Assembly (NCBI RefSeq): GCF_000427645.1
Contig: NZ_KE386571.1
Span: 3,598,737-3,662,736, forward strand
Length of the DNA stretch: 64,000 nt
Direction: 5' to 3'
Source: Sphingomonas phyllosphaerae FA2
GTDB lineage: Bacteria; Pseudomonadota; Alphaproteobacteria; Sphingomonadales; Sphingomonadaceae
Shown here: positions 1 to 11,851 of the stretch, in pieces
Position numbering within the stretch: position 1 is the stretch's first letter
Layout of the letters: each line of letters opens with the position of its first letter
Position numbers and translations under genes: made by a program
Notes under the pieces: generated by a model
Database searches by the model: none
What the model saw: the letters and a program-made list of their open reading frames with translations, nothing else
Told to the model about the DNA's origin: nothing

Positions 1-827
1 TCGTGGCGCAGCGCGCGCGCGGCCTCGCGGAAAGCCTGATAGGGCATCAGCATCGCCCCCGCCGCGTAATTGGCAAGCCCGATCGCGAGCAGCCGGCGCG
101 CCTCCGGTTGCGCCAGTCCCGAGGCAGCGACGATCGCCGCGATCGGCGCGGCGAAGGCCAGCGCGGCGATGCGATGCGCGATCAGGAAACGGCGGCTTTC
201 CGGCGGCAGCGCGGCGTTGAGGCGCAGCACTGCGCCGTCGAACCGCGCCAGCGGCGCATCCTCGCGTGCCTCCGACAGTAGCGTTACGCCATGCGCCGCG
301 AGCGCCGCGTCGATCGGGGTCGTCTCATGCGCCCGTGCCCAGTCTTCGGCGGCGCGATCGAGCGGGTCGATGTAATTGCCCGCCTCGTGGAACCAGTCGC
401 GCACCGCCTCCCACGGCAGGCGCGCGCCGACTCCGGCGGTCAGCGCTTCCTCGGCGAGCGCGACGCGTTCCTCAGCGGCGCGCTTGGCGGCGTGGAGCGC
501 GATCAACCGGTCGGCGAGCGCCGGGCGTTCCTCCGCCAGTCGCGCGACCTCCTCGGGCGGTAGCGGCGCGACCGCCGGATCGGCCAGCGCCTCGCGTAGC
601 GCCACCAGCCGCCGCGCCGGGATCGCGCCTTCGATGTCGGCCAGTGCGGCGGGGAAATGTTGCGCCAGCGCCGCGCTCACCGCGGCGGTCAGCGGGCGCT
701 CGTCGCTTTCGAGCTGCGAGAGATAACTGACCGACAGCCCGAGCCGCGCCGCCATCGCCCGCTGGTTGAGCTGCGCCGCCCCCCGCAACGCGCGCAGCTG
801 CGCCCCGGCATAAAGCCGCGCCTTCAC
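1..827 (-). CDS. ScfR/PccR-type short-chain acyl-CoA regulator, XRE family (partial)
   Basis: Transcription factor predicted to control the propionyl-CoA genes that diverge from it. About 275 codons are visible; the C-terminal part lies beyond the left window edge. Residues about 5-55 form an XRE helix-turn-helix (QLRALRGAAQLNQRAMAARL followed by GLSVSYLSQLE), and the rest resembles the acyl-CoA-sensing region of ScfR proteins (NYAAGAMLMPYQAFREAA near the visible end). Start chosen at GTG 827, so the protein opens VKARLYAGAQLR as relatives do; a GGGAGG stretch abuts it, so spacing is tight. ScfR proteins such as PccR of Rhodobacter sphaeroides sit beside and regulate pccB, which matches this divergent layout. 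The exact ligand is inferred. Confidence 0.85.
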   Translation of the reverse strand, partial: MKARLYAGAQLRALRGAAQLNQRAMAARLGLSVSYLSQLESDERPLTAAVSAALAQHFPAALADIEGAIPARRLVALREALADPAVAPLPPEEVARLAEERPALADRLIALHAAKRAAEERVALAEEALTAGVGARLPWEAVRDWFHEAGNYIDPLDRAAEDWARAHETTPIDAALAAHGVTLLSEAREDAPLARFDGAVLRLNAALPPESRRFLIAHRIAALAFAAPIAAIVAASGLAQPEARRLLAIGLANYAAGAMLMPYQAFREAARALRH

Positions 828-863
828 CTCCCGTCGCCCCGCCGCCCGCCACCGTCGCGAAGG

Positions 864-1004
864 CCACCGTCGCCCCTGCGAAGGCAGGGGCCCATGTCTG
901 TATCGTGCTCGCGGATCGTCGACACACCAGCCTTCCTCGCCGTGACAGCCCGGCGCGCAGCACGACACAGCCATAGGCTCCTGCCTACGCAGGAGCGACG
1001 GTGG
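864..1004. repeat. Dispersed palindrome, family A copy 1
   Basis: About 141 bp with perfect 10-bp terminal inverted repeats (CCACCGTCGC and GCGACGGTGG). Each arm folds on its own (CCCCTGC...GCAGGGG on the left, CTCCTGC...GCAGGAG on the right). It lies in the regulator/pccB intergenic region. Other copies are at 8009, 50309 and 55231. Confidence 0.85.
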
Positions 1005-1035
1005 TTTGCAAGGTGGCCCTTCGCAAGTTCGCAAC
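1005..1035. promoter_or_regulatory. Candidate ScfR/PccR operator upstream of pccB
   Basis: Three related 8-mers: TTTGCAAG (1005-1012), TTCGCAAG (1020-1027) and TTCGCAAC (1028-1035), the last two in tandem. They lie between the divergent regulator and pccB, 61 bp before the pccB start. As I recall, PccR of R. sphaeroides binds paired TTTGCAAA sites upstream of pccB; these are close variants with different spacing. Function is inferred. Confidence 0.5.
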
Positions 1036-1095
1036 TTCACATTTGCCCCGCCGCCGCCCGGCGGGCACAACGCTCGCCGCGTCCGGGAGAGAAGA

Positions 1096-2622
<1,527 letters not shown>

Positions 2623-2627
2623 CAGCC

Positions 2628-2702
2628 GTCATTGCGAGCGGAGCGAAGCAATCCAGGGCGTGGCGCGGAACACCGGACAGTTTCGTTACGCTCGCCATGA
2701 CG
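2628..2702. repeat. REP-like palindrome, family B copy 1 (decayed right arm)
   Basis: Left arm CGTCATTGCGAGCGGAGCGA is canonical. The right arm (TTTCGTTACGCTCGCCATGA) has several substitutions. It starts 6 bp after pccB and ends 10 bp before the GIY-YIG start. Confidence 0.8.
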
Positions 2703-2712
2703 AGGTTGAGGC

Positions 2713-3006
2713 GTGAAGCAGCCGGCGGTCTACATCATGGCCAGCAGACGAAACGGCACGCTCTACGCCGGTGTCACCTCGAACCTCGCGCAACGCGTGT
2801 GGCAGCATCGCGAGGGAGCCGTTGCGGGCTTCACGCAACGTCATGGTTGCAAGACGCTGGTCTGGTTCGAGAGTGCGGACACGATGGACGCGGCGATTAC
2901 CCGCGAGAAGCAAATCAAGGCAGGATCACGCGCCAAGAAGATTGCGTTGATCGAGGCAATGAACCCCGGCTGGCACGACCTCTACGAGCAGATCGCCCAT
3001 GGATAA
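2713..3006 (+). CDS. GIY-YIG nuclease-domain protein (UPF0213/YhbQ type)
   Basis: Small 97-residue single-domain protein of the GIY-YIG superfamily, whose members cut or nick nucleic acids. Visible motifs: VYIM in place of GIY, then LYAGVTSNL for YIG, the catalytic Arg in RVWQHREG, and the downstream Glu in REKQIKAGSRAKK. The GTG start at 2713 follows GAGGTTGAGG. Its function is not established. It sits in the middle of the propionate operon, with family B palindromes 10 bp upstream and 21 bp downstream; this looks more like an inserted unit than a metabolic gene. Nothing ties it to propionyl-CoA metabolism. Confidence 0.9.
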   Translation: MKQPAVYIMASRRNGTLYAGVTSNLAQRVWQHREGAVAGFTQRHGCKTLVWFESADTMDAAITREKQIKAGSRAKKIALIEAMNPGWHDLYEQIAHG

Positions 3007-3027
3007 CGACATGACACACGCCCCTAT

Positions 3028-3103
3028 CGTCATTGCGAGCGCAGCGAAGCAATCCAGAGTACCGCGCGCTGCCCTGGATTGCTTCGCTACGCTCGCAATG
3101 ACG
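3028..3103. repeat. REP-like palindrome, family B copy 2
   Basis: Intact arms CGTCATTGCGAGCGCAGCGA and GCTTCGCTACGCTCGCAATG around a short core. It lies between the GIY-YIG gene and the epimerase and ends 14 bp before the epimerase ATG. Confidence 0.85.
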
Positions 3104-3117
3104 GTAGAGTCGCGGTG

Positions 3118-3537
3118 ATGTTAGGCCGCCTCAACCACGTCGGCATCGCCACGCCGTCGATCGCCCGCGCGGTCGAGACCTACCGGACGCTGCTCGGCGC
3201 AGACGCGATCGGCGAACCGTTCGACCTGCCCGCGCAGGGCGTGAAGGTGTGCTTCATCGACGCGCCCAATACGCAGATCGAGCTGATCGAACCCTTTGAC
3301 GACACTTCCCCGATCGCGGGCTTCCTCAAGAAGAACCCCGCCGGCGGACAGCATCACGTCTGTTTCGAGGTGCCCGACATCCACGTCGCGGTCGCCGAAC
3401 TAACGAACAAGGGCGCGACGATCCTCGGGGAGCCGCGGATCGGTGCGCATGGCACGCCGATCGTCTTCGTTCACCCGCGCGACATGGGCGGGGTGCTGGT
3501 CGAACTGATGGAAACGCCGCAGGAGGGCGCGCATTGA
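3118..3537 (+). CDS. mce: Methylmalonyl-CoA epimerase
   Basis: Interconverts (S)- and (R)-methylmalonyl-CoA, linking the carboxylase to the mutase. 139 residues, the normal size for this glyoxalase/VOC-fold enzyme. Metal ligands are visible: His in RLNHVGIA near the N-terminus, His in GQHHVCFEV mid-protein, and Glu in GVLVELMETP near the end. ATG 3118 was chosen because the upstream in-frame codons are just translated repeat B2 (LRYARNDG). The reading frame overlaps the next gene (TTG 3534 over TGA 3535-3537), indicating translational coupling. Confidence 0.94.
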   Translation: MLGRLNHVGIATPSIARAVETYRTLLGADAIGEPFDLPAQGVKVCFIDAPNTQIELIEPFDDTSPIAGFLKKNPAGGQHHVCFEVPDIHVAVAELTNKGATILGEPRIGAHGTPIVFVHPRDMGGVLVELMETPQEGAH

Positions 3538-4316
3538 GCTACGAGACGATCACCTTCGACCTCACCGATCGCGTCGCGACGCTCGCGATTGACCGGCCGA
3601 CGCGGATGAATGCGCTCACCCCGCGCGTCTTCGCCGAACTCACCGCGGCGATCGACGCCGCGCTCGAACAGGGCGCGCGCGCGATCGTGCTGACCGGCAC
3701 CGGCGGGGCGTTCTGTTCGGGTGCCGATCTCGTCGGCGATGGCGGCGCGCCGATGCCGCGCGACCTCGGTGAATCGCTCGACACCAGCTACAATCCGTTC
3801 GTCCGCAAGGTCGCCGCGCTCGACGTGCCGTTCCTCACCGCGATCAACGGACCCGCGGTCGGCGCGGGGCTCGGGCTGGCCTTGCTCGGCGATATCAGCG
3901 TCATGGCGCGCTCGGCCTATGTGCTGCTCGCGTTCGTCAACATCGGGCTGGTGCCGGACGCGGGCGCGACATGGTTGGTCGCCAAGGCGGCGGGGCGCAC
4001 CAAGGCGCTCGAAATGGCGCTGCTCGGCGAGCGCGTGGCCGCCGAGGACGCGCTCGCCGCCGGACTGGTGACGCGCATCGTCGACGATGCGGAGGTCCTC
4101 CCCGAAACCCGGAAGCTGGCGGCGAAGCTCGCCGCCGGGCCGTCGGTCGCAATCGGGATGATCCGCAAGCAGGTCGCCGCCGCACTGTCGCTCGACCTCG
4201 ACCAGTCGCTGGCGGTCGAGCGCGAGAACCAGACCCGCGCCGGCCATACCCGCGACTTCGCCGAGGCAGTGCGCGCGTTCGGCGAGAAGCGTAAGCCGGT
4301 GTTCGAGGGCCGCTGA
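3534..4316 (+). CDS. Enoyl-CoA hydratase/isomerase, PaaG-like
   Basis: Crotonase-superfamily acyl-CoA enzyme of 260 residues. The oxyanion-hole segments are visible ([11 protein letters not shown] and [19 protein letters not shown]). At the usual hydratase Glu position it has Phe ([14 protein letters not shown]). It keeps the Asp of the PaaG group, so an isomerase-type reaction is as likely as hydration. The TTG start at 3534 overlaps the epimerase stop and follows AGGAGGG. It is embedded in the propionate operon, ending 2 bp before the mutase gene. Its substrate there is unknown; feeding propionyl-CoA from another acyl-CoA is a guess. Confidence 0.85.
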   Translation: MSYETITFDLTDRVATLAIDRPTRMNALTPRVFAELTAAIDAALEQGARAIVLTGTGGAFCSGADLVGDGGAPMPRDLGESLDTSYNPFVRKVAALDVPFLTAINGPAVGAGLGLALLGDISVMARSAYVLLAFVNIGLVPDAGATWLVAKAAGRTKALEMALLGERVAAEDALAAGLVTRIVDDAEVLPETRKLAAKLAAGPSVAIGMIRKQVAAALSLDLDQSLAVERENQTRAGHTRDFAEAVRAFGEKRKPVFEGR

Positions 4317-4318
4317 GC

Positions 4319-6512
4319 ATGACCGAAGAGCGCAATCTCGGCGAAGACAGCGGCGCGGCGGCGGCGATCGGCACGCCCGCGCCGACCGGCACCGAAAGCT
4401 GGGCCGCCGCCGCCGCGAAGGAGGTGAAGGGCCGCGACCTGACGTGGCACACCCCCGAGGGGATCGACGTCAAGCCGCTCTACACACCCGCCGATGTGGA
4501 GGGCTGGGACCCCGGCCTGCCCGGCTTCGCGCCGTTCGCGCGCGGGGTGCGCGCGTCGATGTACGCCGGTCGCCCGTGGACGATCCGCCAATATGCCGGC
4601 TTCTCGACCGCCGAGGAATCGAACGCTTTCTACCACCGCAACCTGAAGGCGGGGCAGAAGGGGCTGTCGGTCGCGTTCGATCTCGCGACGCACCGCGGCT
4701 ACGACAGCGACCATCCGCGCGTCACCGGCGACGTCGGCAAGGCCGGGGTCGCGATCGACACCGTCGAGGACATGAAGATCCTGTTCGACGGCATCCCACT
4801 CGATCAGATGAGCGTCAGCATGACGATGAACGGCGCGGTGATCCCGATCCTCGCCTTCTTCATCGTCGCGGGCGAGGAACAGGGCGTTGCGCGCAAACTG
4901 CTCGACGGGACCATCCAGAACGACATCCTCAAGGAGTTCATGGTCCGCAACACCTAATATCTACCCGCCCGAACCGTCGATGCGGATCATTTCCGACATC
5001 TTCGCCTACACCTCGGCGGAGATGCCCAAGTTCAACAGCATTTCGATCTCCGGCTATCACATGCAGGAAGCCGGCGCGACGCAGGTGCAGGAACTGGCCT
5101 TCACCATCGCCGACGGCATGGAATATGTGAAATACGGCGTCGCCAGCGGGCTCGATATCGACAAATTCGCCGGGCGGCTCAGCTTCTTCTTCGCGATCGG
5201 CATGAACTTCTTCATGGAGATCGCCAAGCTGCGCGCCGCGCGCGTGCTGTGGCACCGCGTGATGACGCAGCTCGGCGCGAAGGACGAGCGCAGCAAGATG
5301 CTGCGCACGCATTGCCAGACCAGCGGCGTCTCGCTGACCGAGCAGGACCCGTACAACAATGTCATGCGCACGACGATCGAGGCGATGGCGGCGATGCTCG
5401 GCGGGACGCAGTCGCTCCACACCAATGCGCTCGACGAGGCGATCGCGCTGCCGACCGACTTCTCGGCGCGGATCGCGCGCAACACGCAATTGGTGATCCA
5501 GGAAGAGACCGGCATGACCAATGTCGTCGATCCGCTCGGCGGCAGTTACTATGTCGAGGCGCTGACGAAGCGGCTGGTCGACGACGCCTGGGCGATCATC
5601 GAGCGCGTCGAGCGCGAGGGGGGGATGGCCAAGGCGGTCGCGGCGGGCTGGCCCAAGGCGATGATCGAGGAAGCGAGCGCCGCGCGCGCCGCGCGCGTCG
5701 ACCGCGGCGAGGACGTGATCGTCGGCGTCAACAAATACCGCAAGGACAATGAGGATCCGGTCGAGATCCTCGCGATCGACAATCATGCCGTCCGCGAGGC
5801 GCAGGTCCGCCGCATCCGGCAGGTCAAGGCGGCGCGCGATGAGGCGGCGGCGCGCGCCGCGCTCGACGCGTTGCGCGAGGGCGCGCGCGGCGACGCCAAT
5901 TTGCTCGCGCTCGCGGTCGACTGCGCACGCGCCCGCGCCACGCTCGGCGAGATTTCCTCGGCGATGGAGGACGTCTTCGGCCGCTACGGCACGCAGCCGA
6001 CGCCGGTGAAGGGCGTCTATGGCGGCGCCTATGTCGACGACGCCCGCTGGGCGCGGCTCGAGGACGGCGTCGCCGCCACCGAGCGCCGGCTCGGTCGCAA
6101 ACCGCGGATGCTGGTCGCGAAAATGGGCCAGGACGGGCACGATCGCGGCGCTAATCTGGTCAGCAGTATGTTCGGCGACCTCGGCTTCGAGATCGTGCCG
6201 GGGCCGCTGTTCCAGACACCGGAAGAGGCCGCGGTGCTGGCGTTGGCGAAGGACGTCGACATCGTCGGCGCGTCGAGCCTCGCCGCCGGGCACAAGACGC
6301 TGATCCCCGAGCTGATCGGCCATTTGCGCGACGCTGGCCGCGCCGACATCAAGGTGATCGCCGGCGGTGTGATCCCCGCGCAGGATTATCAGGCGCTGTT
6401 CGACGCGGGCGTGCAGGCGATCTTCGGGCCGGGCACCAATCTGATCACCGCGGCGGAGGAAGTGTTGCGGCTGCTCGGCCACAACATGCCCCCGCAGGGG
6501 GAGGCGGCGTGA
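4319..6512 (+). pseudogene. scpA: Methylmalonyl-CoA mutase, interrupted by a 1-nt frameshift at about 4956
   Basis: Adenosylcobalamin-dependent mutase converting (R)-methylmalonyl-CoA to succinyl-CoA. Codons from ATG 4319 read well to FMVRNT and then hit TAA at 4955-4957; the protein resumes one frame over as [10 protein letters not shown] and runs to 6512. Expected sequence is FMVRNTYIYPPEP: deleting one A from TAAT (4955-4958) restores TAT and the Tyr. Everything else is intact over about 730 residues, the normal single-chain length. The N-terminal TIM-barrel substrate domain is present. So is a C-terminal B12-binding domain with the DxHxxG motif ([11 protein letters not shown]), followed by GASSLAAGH and AGGVIP. 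A sequencing error or a very recent mutation are both possible. Confidence 0.9.
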
Positions 6513-6541
6513 TGGGCGCGACACCTCACCCCAACACACCA

Positions 6542-6634
6542 CGTCACCCCGGCGAAGGCCGGGGTCCAGTTGCGGGCGGCCCGCGAGATGCGGAAAGGTC
6601 CCCCAACTGGGCCCCGGCCTCCGCTGGGGCGACG
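6542..6634. repeat. Dispersed palindrome, family C-like variant
   Basis: Arms CGTCACCCCGGCGAAGGCCG and CGGCCTCCGCTGGGGCGACG flank a 36-bp core containing GTCCAGTTG...CAACTGG. It lies between scpA and the DUF1311 gene and is open in the frame of the latter. Confidence 0.75.
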
Positions 6635-6646
6635 GCAGTGTTGGGG

Positions 6647-7003
6647 ATGATGGCATTGGCAACATCGCTGCTGACCACCCCCGCCACCGCGCAGACGCAG
6701 GCCGACATGAACGAACAGGCCGCCGCCAGCTACAAGGCCGCAGACACCGCCATGAACGCGCAATGGCCGCGCACCTATGCCGCGATGAAGCGCCGCGACG
6801 CCACCGCGCGCGACGGTTTCGGCTATGCCGCCGCCACGCTCGCCAGCCAGCGCGCGTGGCTGACGTTCCGCGACAAACAGTGCACGATCGAAGGCGGCGA
6901 GTTCGCCGGCGGCTCGCTCCAGCCGATGGCACGCTTGCAGTGTCTGGCGCGGCTGACCAAGGAGCGCACCACGCAATTGAAGGACCTGATGTGGCAACGC
7001 TGA
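6647..7003 (+). CDS. DUF1311/LprI-like secreted protein
   Basis: 118-residue protein of the DUF1311 (LprI N-terminal-like, lysozyme-inhibitor-related) family. It starts with a short secretion signal ([16 protein letters not shown]), then the family pattern with [20 protein letters not shown] and a C-terminal [17 protein letters not shown]. Two Cys ([10 protein letters not shown] and LQCLARL) could form a disulphide in the periplasm. ATG 6647 was chosen because upstream in-frame codons (from GTG 6509) encode only the palindrome. It overlaps the bioB start. A role in the propionate operon is not evident; co-transcription may be accidental. Confidence 0.8.
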   Translation: MMALATSLLTTPATAQTQADMNEQAAASYKAADTAMNAQWPRTYAAMKRRDATARDGFGYAAATLASQRAWLTFRDKQCTIEGGEFAGGSLQPMARLQCLARLTKERTTQLKDLMWQR

Positions 7004-8007
7004 TCGAGACGACGACCCGCAACGACTGGACGCGCGAGGAGATCGCCGACCTGTTCGACCTGCCGTTCGACGAGTTGATGTACCGCGCGCAGACCGTCCA
7101 TCGCGCGCACCACGCGCCGTCGGAGGTGCAGCTTTGCACGCTCCTGTCGATCAAGACCGGCGGCTGCCCGGAGGATTGCGGCTATTGCTCGCAGTCGGTC
7201 GCGGCGGAGAGCGGGGTCAAGGCGACCAAGCTGATGGACGTACAGGCGGTGCTCCAGCGCGCCGCCGAGGCGAAGGACGCCGGCTCGCAGCGCTTCTGCA
7301 TGGGCGCGGCGTGGCGCAACCCCAAGGATCGCGACATGGACGCGATCATCCAGATGATCGAGGGCGTGCGCGGCATGGGGATGGAAACCTGCATGACGCT
7401 GGGGATGCTGACGCCCGCGCAGGCGCAGCGGCTCGGCGAGGCCGGGCTCGATTACTATAACCACAATATCGACACCTCGCCCGAGCGCTACGGCGACGTC
7501 ATCACCACGCGGACGTTCGGCGAGCGGCTCGACACGCTCGAGAACGTCCGCTCGGCGGGGATCAACGTCTGCTGCGGCGGGATCGTCGGCATGGGCGAAA
7601 CCCGCGCCGATCGCGTCGGCTTCGTCCACGCGCTCGCCACGCTGCCGCGCCACCCGGAGAGCGTGCCGGTCAACGCCTTGGTGCCGGTCAAGGGCACGGT
7701 GCTCGGCGACATGCTCGCCGACACGCCGCTCGCGAAGATCGATGACATCGAATTCGTCCGCACCGTCGCGGTCGCGCGGATCACGATGCCGCTGAGCATG
7801 GTGCGGCTGTCGGCCGGGCGCGAGAGCATGGGCGAGGCGACGCAGGCGCTTTGCTTCATGGCGGGTGCGAATTCGATCTTCACCGGCGACAAATTGCTGA
7901 CCGCCGGCAACCGCGGCGAGAGCGCCGACGCCGCGCTGTTCGCGAAGCTCGGCGTGCGGCCGATGGAAGCGCCCGAGCCGATGCGGGTGTGCGAGGCGGC
8001 GGAGTGA
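6991..8007 (+). CDS. bioB: Biotin synthase
   Basis: Radical-SAM enzyme that inserts sulfur into dethiobiotin in the last step of biotin synthesis. 338 residues. The [4Fe-4S]-SAM cysteines are C59, C63 and C66 ([10 protein letters not shown]), and the family hallmarks [11 protein letters not shown] and GGIVGMGE follow. GTG 6991 is preceded by AAGGA at good spacing and overlaps the previous gene. Lying just before pccA, it would supply the cofactor for the biotinylated subunit encoded downstream. No other bio genes are in the window. Confidence 0.96.
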   Translation: MATLIETTTRNDWTREEIADLFDLPFDELMYRAQTVHRAHHAPSEVQLCTLLSIKTGGCPEDCGYCSQSVAAESGVKATKLMDVQAVLQRAAEAKDAGSQRFCMGAAWRNPKDRDMDAIIQMIEGVRGMGMETCMTLGMLTPAQAQRLGEAGLDYYNHNIDTSPERYGDVITTRTFGERLDTLENVRSAGINVCCGGIVGMGETRADRVGFVHALATLPRHPESVPVNALVPVKGTVLGDMLADTPLAKIDDIEFVRTVAVARITMPLSMVRLSAGRESMGEATQALCFMAGANSIFTGDKLLTAGNRGESADAALFAKLGVRPMEAPEPMRVCEAAE

Positions 8008-8008
8008 G

Positions 8009-8144
8009 CCACCGTCGCCCCTGCGCAGGCAGGGGCCCATGTCTGTCGAATGACGCGCGCGGTTTGACACCGCCGCGACGTGCCTGTGTCAGCCGGCACC
8101 GAATGACGACACAGACATAGGCCCCTGCCTGCGCAGGGGCGACG
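8009..8144. repeat. Dispersed palindrome, family A copy 2
   Basis: Begins 2 bp after the bioB stop. Arms GTCGCCCCTGCGCAGGCAGG and CCTGCCTGCGCAGGGGCGAC, with an inner TTGACAC...GTGTCAG stem. It separates bioB from pccA (start 8168). Confidence 0.85.
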
Positions 8145-8167
8145 AAGAACGAAAACAGGAGAGGCCG

Positions 8168-10270
<2,103 letters not shown>

Positions 10271-10339
10271 TGCCGCCGCGACATATCGCGACATATTAGC
10301 GCTGGACGCGTGCCTTATGCGTGCGTCATGCACGACGAT

Positions 10340-11851
10340 ATGAGGCGCGTTCTTCTCTGCACGACGATGGCGCTGGCGGCGGCCGGCTGCTCCGTTGGCC
10401 CCGATTATCGTCCGCCCGCCGCCGCCGAGTTGGCGGTGCCCTCCGGCTATTCGGTGCGCGCCGCGCCGACGCCCGAGGATCTGACGCGCTGGTGGCAGCG
10501 GTTCGACGATCCGGTGCTCGGGCAGTTGGTTGAGCAGGCGTCGGCGGCGAACACCGATGTCGCGCAGGCGGTGGCGCGGCTGCGGCAGGCGCGCGAGGCG
10601 CTGGTGCAGAGCCGCGCCGACCTGCTCCCGACGCTCAGCGGCAACACCGGCTACAGCCGCTCGGAGACGCTGCGCGGCGGCGGGCAGACGATCACGCTGC
10701 CCGACGGCACCGTCCAGAACATCGGCGGCGGTGGCGGCGCGAACAACTTCTCGGTCGGCGGCAGCGCCTCCTACCAGCTCGGGCTGTTCGGCGAGGTGCG
10801 CCGCACGATCGAGGCGAGCCGTGCGCAGTACGAGGCGTCGGGGTTCGACTATGCCGCCGCGCTGCTGACCGTCCAGCAGGAGACCGCGCGCAATTACATC
10901 CTCGCGCGGCTCTACCAGCAGCAGCTCGCCAATGCCCGCGCGAGTCTGGCGTTGCAGGAAGACAATCTCGAGATCGCGGGGTTCCGGCTTCAGGCCGGGC
11001 TCGTCTCATCGCTCGATCAGGAACAGGCGCGGCAGCAGCGCGCGCAGACCGCGGCGACGATCCCGACGCTCGAACAGCAATATAACGCGGCCGTCTCGCG
11101 GCTCGGCGTGCTGACCGCGCAGGCACCCGGCGCGCTCAAGCCATTGCTCGCAGAGGTGCGCGCGATCCCGACCGGCACCCCGCCCGCCGGGATCGGCATC
11201 CCCGCCGACGTGCTCCGCCAGCGTCCCGACGTGCGCGGCGCCGAGCGCGCGCTCGCCGCCGCCACCGCGCAGATCGGGGTGGCGCAGGCCGCGCTCTATC
11301 CAAACTTCACGTTCAGCGGGAACATCAACGCGCGCGCCAATACCGTCGGCTCGTTGCTCGACACCGTGACGGGCGGGCTGTTCGCGGGGTTGACGCAGGC
11401 GATCTTCAACGGCGGCCGGTTGCGCAGCCAGGTACGCGGGCAGGAGGCCGCCGCCGACGCCGCGCTCGCCGCCTACAAGGGCACCGTCCTGACCGCGCTG
11501 GAGGATGTCGAGAACGCCGTCGTCGCGCTCGACACCGCCGACCGCCGTGAGCGCGAACTGGCGGTCGCCTATGAGGCCGCCGGCAACGCCGCCTTGCTGT
11601 CGCGCGAACAATACCGCAGCGGTTTGAGCGACTTCACGACGCTCAGCCAGCAGGAAGCGACGCTGCTCACCACCCGCAACAGCGCGGCCCAGGCGCGCGC
11701 CGACGAGGCGACCGCGCTGGTCCAGCTGTTCGCCGCGCTCGGCGGCGGCTGGGACAGCACCACTGTGCCGACCGCCCCGCCGCGCGTCGCCCCCGCGCCG
11801 ACGCTCGCCCAACCCGCCCCGATGCCAGCCCCTACGGACGGAAATCCCTGA
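10340..11851 (+). CDS. NodT-family outer-membrane efflux lipoprotein (TolC-like)
   Basis: Outer-membrane channel of a tripartite efflux pump. About 503 residues: lipoprotein signal MRRVLLCTTMALAAAGC with the lipobox Cys followed by SVGPDYRPP, then two OEP repeats (coiled-coil rich, about residues 50-250 and 270-460) and a Pro/Ala-rich tail. ATG 10340 gives a compact lipoprotein signal; ATG 10328 four codons upstream is also possible. The stop overlaps the adaptor start (TGA over ATG at 11851), so the genes are translationally coupled. Confidence 0.9.
   Translation: MRRVLLCTTMALAAAGCSVGPDYRPPAAAELAVPSGYSVRAAPTPEDLTRWWQRFDDPVLGQLVEQASAANTDVAQAVARLRQAREALVQSRADLLPTLSGNTGYSRSETLRGGGQTITLPDGTVQNIGGGGGANNFSVGGSASYQLGLFGEVRRTIEASRAQYEASGFDYAAALLTVQQETARNYILARLYQQQLANARASLALQEDNLEIAGFRLQAGLVSSLDQEQARQQRAQTAATIPTLEQQYNAAVSRLGVLTAQAPGALKPLLAEVRAIPTGTPPAGIGIPADVLRQRPDVRGAERALAAATAQIGVAQAALYPNFTFSGNINARANTVGSLLDTVTGGLFAGLTQAIFNGGRLRSQVRGQEAAADAALAAYKGTVLTALEDVENAVVALDTADRRERELAVAYEAAGNAALLSREQYRSGLSDFTTLSQQEATLLTTRNSAAQARADEATALVQLFAALGGGWDSTTVPTAPPRVAPAPTLAQPAPMPAPTDGNP

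Noticed and set aside
1006..1095. Upstream start for pccB
   Set aside because: The added 30 residues are Pro/Arg-rich, unlike any PccB, and cross the candidate operator; ATG 1096 has a good ribosome site.
2713..3006. The GIY-YIG protein as a homing endonuclease in an intron or intein
   Set aside because: It is a free-standing gene between two intact neighbours; there is no split host gene and no intron features.
3079..3117. N-terminal extension of the epimerase (LRYARNDG...)
   Set aside because: These codons lie in repeat B2; the same peptide opens other over-extended frames next to family B repeats, so it is a repeat translation.
4950..4962. Programmed +1 frameshifting in scpA
   Set aside because: ACC TAA T has no slippery P-site codon pairing after a +1 shift, and a single extra base fully explains the break; the shifted product would also replace the conserved Tyr by Asn.
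4938..7154. A 738-codon open frame on the minus strand over scpA, DUF1311 and bioB (and similar long antisense frames over pccB, bioB, pccA, the efflux genes and ydbH)
   Set aside because: High-GC coding DNA opens the opposite strand. These frames have Arg/Gly/Ala-rich low-complexity translations and no family motifs, while the plus-strand frames encode clear enzymes.
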